A stretch of DNA of 64,000 bases from Hymenolepis diminuta (Eukaryota; Platyhelminthes; Cestoda; Cyclophyllidea; Hymenolepididae). The translations under genes were made by a program, and so were the position numbers. Below the pieces are notes generated by a model. The model had not been told where the DNA came from. It worked only from the letters and a program-made list of their open reading frames with translations, and did no database searches. Position 1 is the stretch's first letter. Each line of letters starts with the position of its first letter. Shown here piece by piece: positions 60,960 through 64,000 of the stretch. Where the stretch lies: contig CAADRB010000070.1 of assembly GCA_900708905.1 (NCBI GenBank), positions 153,846 through 217,845 of the forward strand, read 5' to 3'.

Positions 60960-63900
60960 CCCCTCCGTGTATAGCTCTAGGAGGATACATATGGACTAAT
61001 ATGGCACGATCATCTACTCATTTAAAAATTAGGTTTGAAAGTTTGGATATCACAATATGATATAGACCTCTCTTGATGAATTTGGCAACTCAATGCTTGG
61101 GGAACCCATGTAAAATAGTAATCTGAAATTCATTTCATAATACCATTTGGATCCCCCCTTTCATCTTATACTGCAGTACTTGATACTTCGCTTTTCAATT
61201 GCTATATCATAGTTAAAACTTGCGAATGATTTTGTTATACTGGGTAATAATATGGTTAATCAATTCATTCATTTAAGAAAATTTTATACAATGTTAATGC
61301 TGCTTAACGTTCATTCAAATTATTCTTTTAGTTTCTATGACTCTTTTCTGTCATCCAATTCAGTCCCAGTAAGATTGATTCAAAATTCGAGGTCGCTTGT
61401 ACGACGATCGTCAAGTAGAAAACTTTATTTAACACAAGAAAAATATTTATTAAACATTTTCCTTTGAGAAAATATTGTTTGTATTGTATCATTGCGTGTA
61501 TCTGCCATATATCCGTTTTTTATACCATTGATCCGGTGGCATATTTGAAGATCATAAGTAAAATTGATTTTGTGCCTAAGTGACCTCGTGTTTTCTCTCT
61601 CTCTTCTGCTCATCTCTAAATGCGAACCCGGGAGATCGGATGCGTGGATCGTAAAAACCAGGTTACGTTTTAATATCGTCTTCAGATTTGTTTAATAAGT
61701 TGCGTCCCACTCAGCCTCAAGTATTTGAACCAGCACATATATTCAACTGTTATCGTTCAAACTGATGACAATGCTATTCGAGATCTTCATTGAGGTTGTC
61801 TTTTAGTTTCGATAGTATTTCTAACCTAGAGGAAGATATTGACAAATGATGAAATGCAAATGCTTAGAAAAAATGAAATGACTGTTATGTCGGATAGATC
61901 ACGACTGATAAAAGGAGAATTTGGCAATGTAACCACTTTTTCAATTATCTGCCTCTAGATGCAAGTTTGCTAATGACATTCAAGGCTGTTCCATGAAGTA
62001 TAAAACTGAGAGAAAGGAACAGTCAAATCTAGCGGCGGAAGAGAAAGCAAGTTGCAGAATATGAAAATCAAATATATGAAACGGTATTTAGTTTCGCAGG
62101 CTTCTCTCTTCAATATACTTGAATTTGTAAGTTATACATTCTTTTGCTCAATTTATTTCATTAATATGATGTAAGAATAATCATACAGATTAACTAAAGG
62201 TATTTATTTTACTCAATTAAGGACATCTTCCTTTTGTAATCACTAAAACAAGCAAGGATTTCAAGCACCCGATTTTTCAATGTTCTATGTGTTGAAAATC
62301 AAGGCATATCTTTTGATATTGCTAAAATAAGATGCATATCTGAAGCAGATATACTTCATCGCGCAAAGAGCAACAGGAAATGAGACGTGCAGGCTATGGG
62401 ACACAGGTTTTATAGGGAATTGCTCAGTAATTTTTGAAATTGGCGGTAAAGCAGATTTCAGTTGCATCTTCATTGTAAATCCACTCGGAAAGGTCTTTGG
62501 GTAAAAATTAGTGAATCACTATTTGATGGTGGCTAAACTTAAATAAAAGCGTCGTTTTGAATATGGTAAAATAACATTCATGATCCATTTCAACGCTTAT
62601 CCTCATTCTAATGCTTTAGATATCCTTTTAGAAAGGTCTTTGATCCCGACAGTCTGTTATCAGTCTGGCGGTGTTGTGATCTCTGCACATCAATAACATG
62701 AGGAAAACTGTAAAAGCCTTTTTTGATTAATAAAATGTCTTGAGTTAACTGCAGTCTTGTCTTATCTCTATTTAAGTCTGAATTAACTGTAGACTGGCGA
62801 TAGCTAGTGGACTACTATATCACTGCAGCAGAACTAGACCTCCTCGCAGTAATACAGCATAGGAGAGTACAAAAGTTGTATTTCCTAAAAGAAAAATCTC
62901 TCGATTTGGTTTCAGAACTAGTGTGACTGTAATATATTATTATTTGAGTCACTTATGTTTGACAGCTTTAGAGGGATATACAGTCCCAAATAAACCTCTA
63001 AACTCAAGTTAATGTAAGATTATTTTTCTCTTACATTGTTTTGTTATAATTTAAATATTTCCAGCCTTAACTGGCACTTAAATATCTTCTTCAAGAAAGG
63101 TACTCCTCTGTGCAAAATACTGTTTCCCCTTGGCATCACTGTTTTACGGACTCGGGAAATGCAGAAGAATGGAATCACCAATTGGTGAGGAGATAGCATT
63201 TGTGCCTAATCTTCAAAAGTGATCAGCTCTCAGGCTTTGTCTTTTAGTTATATATAATACGATGAATATTGGTACTCTAAGTGTTTGAAAACACCTCATT
63301 TTTTCACTTTCAAAACAGGAGATTATTTTATCTTGTCTACGGTGTCGTTTAAGTGGCATTATTGTTAAAAGAACTTTAAAATCTTATAATTTTAAAAGTT
63401 ATAGGTCAGTATCTGAGCACCATAAATGAGCGAAGGAGGTTGGTAAATGAAGGGCAAAATCAGAAGTTTATCAAAGTCTTTCTTCATCAAATTAATACTA
63501 TTGTCAATAGCACAGTAAAAAACTTTTCCGGGTTTTAATTATGGAAAGGAATCAGGAGAGGGGGTCAACAATAAGTAGTAATGAGGTAAGGACTCAAAAT
63601 GTCATACTTTACTTGATTTCTGGAGTAATGAGTTGTCTACATTTTCAGAAGGAAGACTCTCAGATTCATGAATAAGATTATGTGGGTATATTCATATCTC
63701 GTTGACTGGTTTATTCATTTTTCTGGTTGGTCATGCCACCCCGATGTATTTGTATCTTTTTATAAACAAAAGCAAGTGGACGAAATAGGCAGCGGTATAT
63801 TTAACTCATCACATCTTATCCAGGATGAACTCATCCGGCAAAAGATTATTCATTCTAAGAATATTTATCATTTGTCTTCTGGTCTCCGATTATATTGATA

Positions 63901-64000
63901 AATCCTTAGTGACAGCCACAGAGATCAGAACTGATTAACCAGTTGGTTATATGATAATTTGATCACTTTCATCGCAAAATTACCATTTTAATGAATATAA

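Larger units (their letters stand above)
57155..64000. other. Intergenic, no gene recognised
   Basis: No exon or domain is supported. An extremely AT-rich stretch lies at about 59400-59690. A purine-rich block with the 18-mer shared with 12596 lies around 58860-59210. A perfect 30-bp palindrome lies at 60930-60959. Confidence 0.5.

Overview
The window is nuclear DNA from an animal: AT-rich, gene-poor, with GT-AG introns and one clear protein-coding gene. A flatworm, perhaps a tapeworm or fluke, is my best guess. That guess rests on overall composition, a decayed Ty3 pol of a kind I associate with fluke elements, a decayed mariner and tRNA-derived SINEs. None of these is diagnostic, so the assignment is an inference.

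The gene lies on the + strand at 30659-42106. Four exons (30659-30935, 38454-38679, 38960-39399, 41739-42106) join with matching phases (1, 2, 1) and good splice sites. They encode a 436-residue paired-like (PRD-class, Q50) homeodomain transcription factor, with the homeodomain at residues about 164-223. The homeodomain most resembles Repo (PYPD and [18 protein letters not shown]), but orthology is unproven. Intron 1 is 7.5 kb and intron 3 is 2.3 kb. Both carry TAATTA-rich and pyrimidine-rich blocks that look regulatory, and intron 3 has a cluster of three nuclear-receptor half-sites.

1-30 kb holds no confident gene. It contains a dead mariner transposase (9531-10424, minus), a promoter-like pair of CRE sites plus TATA box (6996-7058), a CG-rich block (7680-8570), a perfect G-quadruplex motif (11531-11549), several hairpins, and two diverged collinear copies of an unrecognised sequence that looks like decayed coding DNA (about 22281-23160 and 24721-25535).

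42-64 kb is intergenic. It contains SINE copies (45940-46125 and 47600-47812, with others at 30180-30275 and 40636-40800), a heavily broken Ty3/gypsy pol remnant on the minus strand (about 51500-54430), a 361-bp inverted repeat pair with no gaps and about 95.6% identity (55296-55656 and 56794-57154), and an exact 30-bp palindrome at 60930-60959.

No rRNA, CRISPR array, convincing tRNA or second intact gene was found. The layout, one homeobox gene in a wide non-coding landscape, is typical of developmental regulators. The most unusual items are the large inverted repeat pair, the relic tandem pair, the dual-CRE promoter without an ORF, and the 30-bp palindrome.
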